Origin: Paramecium pentaurelia
Lineage: Eukaryota > Ciliophora > Oligohymenophorea > Peniculida > Parameciidae
Length of the DNA stretch: 64,000 nucleotides
Reading direction: 5' to 3'
Assembly: GCA_905183005.1 (NCBI GenBank)
Contig: CAJJDO010000088.1
Location: forward strand, 1 to 64,000
A program made the translations under genes and the position numbers. Each line of letters starts with the position of its first letter. The first letter of the stretch is position 1. Positions 60,420 through 64,000 of the stretch are shown piece by piece. Under the pieces are notes generated by a model. The model ran no database searches, was not told the origin of the DNA, and saw only the letters and a list, made by a program, of their open reading frames with translations.

Positions 60420-63244
60420 ATGTAGTCGATTTCATCAGAGGTACTAAAAGCAGGAGTAACTAAATCAAATGTTCGTTCAAATGTTACAGCTAAAAGGTAG
60501 TTATGAATATGTATAAATAGACCAAATCAATTAGGTGGAGGTAGAACTTAATTAGGTCCACCTTAAACAGGGAAAGATACTCAATAATCATCATAGGATA
60601 ATGTTATAGTAAAGTATAAAGATAGTGTAGTAACACCAAAAGAGTAAGATTATGATATAAAAATTAGATTGATTACAAAGAGATTCTTGTAATTGGCTGA
60701 ATAGTTGAATAGAGAGGAAGAATAGAAATTGAAATAATTATAGAAACCGGCAGATACAAAAGTTAGTGCAAGTGTTATGGATAGTAATATGAAATCATTC
60801 CATTAGAGTGCAGTACTATTAATAAAGTATAATAGGATAAATCATCAAATTCTGATTTGAAAGTTTCATCTTCTAATAATCCAGAGAGAAGTAGTTTTAT
60901 GGAATCTAAGTAATCAGATACATATTCTGATTCAGATTCTAAAAGAGATCAATCAGAATAATAAGAGAAGAAACCAAAATAGAAGAAAGGTTTGAAAGAA
61001 GAGGATTTAGAAGAGAATATACCAATTAATTTAAGTGAGACTCCTACATAATGTTTAATGTTTATGTAAACTAATATATATATTACATTTAGACCATCAT
61101 CATTTGTAAATAGTGAACATGGTAAAAAAACTGGATAGATTTAGAGAACTCAAAAATATGAATAATTTATAGTAGAGAAAATTGGAAGTGATAATTTTAC
61201 AAAGAGATTTGCTTAAACATTCAATTATATATAGAAACATAAACCTTAATAATGTACTAAAATAGAAAAGAATGATACAGGAGCATTTACAGCTGTTTGG
61301 GATTTATATGATGCTTCAATAACTGATCAATTAAATGAATTTGAAATATTATAAGAAGAGATTAAATAAAGTATAGAAAATGAGTATAAATAATTGAATA
61401 AGAATCCTTATTTCTTATTACCTACAGAATTAGAAGCAATTAAAATACATGCTGAAAGACCTGTTTTAGGTAAAGAAACTTCTGAAAAATCATAAAGTAA
61501 AACTAGAAGTGGTATTGCTACTAATACTAAATAATAACCTATCAATAATTTAAGTGGGGGATTAACTGGATAAGGTGGAGATGAAAGAATATAAGATAGT
61601 TCTTCTAGTCATACTGGTACTAAAGGTGTTACTAATATGGGATCTTAATAAGCTAATATTTAATAATAAGTGACAAAAAGTCATGGTAAAACTAGTAATC
61701 CATTACCTGAATAATAATAAAAATAATATGAATAAAAATAGGATGAATAAGATATAAAAGAAGAAGAATATATGAAATAATATGTTTAAAGAACCAATTC
61801 TTAAATTAGTGAATAAGAATAAATCATTTATTAAAGTCAATAAGTATAAACTAGTTTAAAATATGTGGAAAGAATTCTTAATTAGAATTTATATCATAAA
61901 TAATATATTCAATATAGAAATTATCCAGAAGTTAAATTTGAGAAGATGACATTAAATGAAGATCCTAAATAAAGAGGAGGAGCATTTAAAAGGAATTTTC
62001 AAAATAAATTAGAAGATGAAGAAGTTGTTGAAAAGAAATAATAAGATCCTATTACATAATTATTTTCATACAAATGTTAATTAAGTGAATAATGTAAAGT
62101 AACTAGTGCTGATTGGAATCCAGTTAATAAAGATTTATTAGCTGTTTCATATAGTAATAGAGAAACATCTGATGGACATATAATGTTTTGGACTTTAAAA
62201 AATCCAACTTTCCCTGAACGTATTATTACTTATCCATCCAAAATTAATTGTTGTAAATTCTCTGAAAGTTAACCAAATTTAATTGCTGCAGGAACTGTTG
62301 ATGGTATAGTAGCTGTATGGGATATTAGAAGAAAGTCTAATAAACCTATTACTGAAAATAAAGAGATGGCAGGTAAACATAGTGATTCTGTTTGGGAAGT
62401 ATAATGGGTAGGAAAAGGAGCTAAAGGAACAGATAAAGGAGAATCACTTGTTAGTATTAGTAGTGATAGTCGTATTGTTGAATGGTCAATGAAAAAAGGA
62501 TTGGAATATACTAATTTAATGAATCTTAAAAGAGTTGTTTAATCATCTTAAAAAGAGAATTTATAAGAAGGTGTTAATTTTAGAATGTCAGCAGGATTTT
62601 CTTTTGATTTTTTATAAAGAGAATCTGCTATGTATTTAGCTGCTACTGAAGATGGTACTGTTCATAGATGCTCAAAATCATATACAGAATAATATTTAGA
62701 TAATTATTTTGGACATTCTGGTCCAGTTTATAAGGTTAGATGCAATCCTTTTTTTGGTGATATCTTTTTAACTTGTAGTGCTGATTGGTCATGTAAATTA
62801 TGGAATTGGACAGAAGAATTACCTAAAGCTAATTTCTAAGTATTTATAATTTGATTTATAAAAGCAATAAAATTTATAAGATGAAGTATTAGATTTTGAA
62901 TGGTCTCCTCATACTTCTGTATTATTTGCATCAGTTTGTAAAGATGGTAGATTAGAATTATGGGATTTAACTAAGAATAATATGTTAGATCCATATTTTA
63001 CTATTATGCCATAAGATTAATAAATTTGGCCAGCTAAAACTATGGTTAGATTTGCTCACAATAGTCCAGTACTTATTACTGGTGATGCTAGAGGTGATAT
63101 TAATGCATATAGATTATATGGTAAATTTGTAAATTGAATATTTAAGGCTATGAAGATAATGATCCATTATAAGAGGAAGAGAAATTAAGAAAACTATTAT
63201 ACCCTACAGGATATTCTAAGGGATAAAAAGAATAAAAGGATTGA
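60420..63244 (+). CDS. DNAI1: Axonemal dynein intermediate chain 1 (outer-arm IC, DNAI1 type)
   Basis: Introns 60497-60520 (24 nt), 60813-60835 (23 nt), 61066-61092 (27 nt), 62840-62864 (25 nt) and 63121-63146 (26 nt) leave 900 codons (899 aa). The N-terminal half includes FTKRFAQTFNYIQKHKP and AVWDLYDASITDQLNEFE, typical of IC1. The Gln-rich linker is written almost wholly with TAA/TAG. The WD40 propeller begins near residue 535: VTSADWNPVNKDLLAVSYSN, IMFWTLKNPTFPERI, AAGTVDGIVAVWDIRRKSN, GKHSDSVWEVQW, AATEDGTVHRCSKSYTEQY and TCSADWSCKLWNWTEEL. The protein anchors the outer dynein arm in cilia. It is longer than animal DNAI1 mainly through the linker. Confidence 0.95.
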
Positions 63245-63373
63245 TTGATTTATTATTTGAATTTATATATATATATATAAATCAGTGTAATTTCATCTGT
63301 ATACTTGACTTGACATATTTCTTTCTGTTTAACAATTAGTCTATTTTGATATTCATTTAACCTGATTAGAAAA
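63245..63373. other. Short intergenic
   Basis: AT-rich 3' flank of the dynein gene with a short TATATA run. Nothing else seen. Confidence 0.5.
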
Positions 63374-64000
63374 TGCTTTATAATCTAATCGGTGATCTAA
63401 CTGATACATTTAAAGATGCATTGGCTGGAAAATCATCTTTAATTTTGATAGATTTGAATTATTTCTATTATCCTAGACGTATTCTATGTTCAGTTAGAAA
63501 ATTATCATATAATTATGGTAATTACACATGATCTATTGTATTTGACTTCTTATGTTATGTTTATGATTTCTTATTCACTCTATCTCTTCCTAGAATCTAA
63601 AATAAAGTGACTCTTCTATTTTTATTGAAATTCATTTTAAATCATTATTATAAGAAAATGACTCCAATTAAATTAGGATTACGATTAGCCTTTCTCTTAT
63701 TATTTAATTGGACACTTTTGTTATTCTACTTTGCTTACATCACATAAGATTAAGAGTTTAGTATTAATGAGACTAAACTATTTATAAATAGCATCTTTGA
63801 ACATCATATATATGAATCTAACATAAAAGATTAGAATAACATAGATATATAAATTGAAATGAGTGAAGAGGAAGAATTTGAATATACTGAAGAAAACGAA
63901 AGAGAAATTTAATTTATTGATGATCCAAAAGGAGATCTAATTGCTGTAGGAGATGATGATATAGACACTAATTATGATTATACAATCTAAGCAATAAAAG
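63374..64000 (+). pseudogene. Membrane-protein gene truncated by the window, with an in-frame TGA
   Basis: From ATG at 63374 the frame reads MLYNLIGDLTDTFKDALAGK and on to TGA at 63530-63532. In the same frame it continues with good protein character to the window end: FDFLCYVYDFLFTLSLPRI, VTLLFLLKFILNHYYKKM, LGLRLAFLLLFNWTLLLFYF, then a polar acidic stretch (EMSEEEEFEYTEENEREI). No intron of normal size removes the TGA. It may be a pseudogene, a sequencing error, a second start at Met 63658, or a recoded TGA. At least two TM segments. The 3' end lies beyond the window. Confidence 0.5.

Overview
The window reads as somatic (macronuclear) DNA of a Paramecium-like ciliate. Genes are open only if TAA and TAG code for glutamine and TGA is the sole stop. 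Exons are split by introns of 19-35 nt, mostly GTA...TAG. The DNA is very AT-rich, and recognisable products include a trichocyst matrix protein, SF-assemblin and an axonemal dynein intermediate chain. From about 17 kb rightwards every gene is intact across its exons with no 26-900 bp TA-bounded insertions, so this looks like rearranged somatic DNA rather than germline DNA. All gene models were built by hand: splice sites were chosen so that the frame closes exactly and protein motifs stay continuous.

Left part (1-17.2 kb): gene-poor. It holds one convincing gene, a zinc-motif/coiled-coil/SPRY (TRIM-like) gene at about 4.0-6.2 kb on the minus strand. Three further SPRY-coding fragments are scattered nearby (2.8-3.4, 13.2-13.6 and 14.5-14.6 kb). 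A 766-bp non-coding repeat occurs twice, and there are decayed coding remnants with in-frame TGA and frameshifts (0.3-1.25 and 10.3-12.8 kb). This is typical of a chromosome-end or otherwise poorly maintained region.

Right part (17.2-64 kb): about 25 genes. In order: two lineage-type WD40 proteins, a CK1-like kinase, a Ser-rich unknown, a 7TM receptor fused to a phosphatidylinositol phosphate kinase, an acylated P-loop protein, a threonine dehydratase/serine racemase with a polyQ insert, a small two-TM protein, a PAQR (adiponectin-receptor type) protein, a coiled coil, SF-assemblin, another coiled coil, a trichocyst matrix protein, a long coiled coil, a short coiled coil, a TBC Rab-GAP, a type I membrane protein, an unknown, a kelch protein, two coiled coils, a hybrid histidine kinase, a TLDc protein, a UBXN11-like SEP/UBX protein, a PFK-like protein with altered active-site motifs, a DNAI1-type dynein intermediate chain, and an edge-truncated membrane protein. 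Genes are tightly packed: two head-to-head pairs have start codons only 10-11 bp apart, and convergent stops lie 24-84 bp apart. Several products belong to cilia and cortex (SF-assemblin, DNAI1, UBX/SEP), to secretion (trichocyst matrix) and to signalling/trafficking (receptor-PIPK, histidine kinase, TBC).

Three single Ns (3406, 29128, 47923) mark scaffold joins. Two of them sit between exact 1060-bp and 1137-bp direct repeats, which are almost certainly unmerged contig overlaps and not biology.
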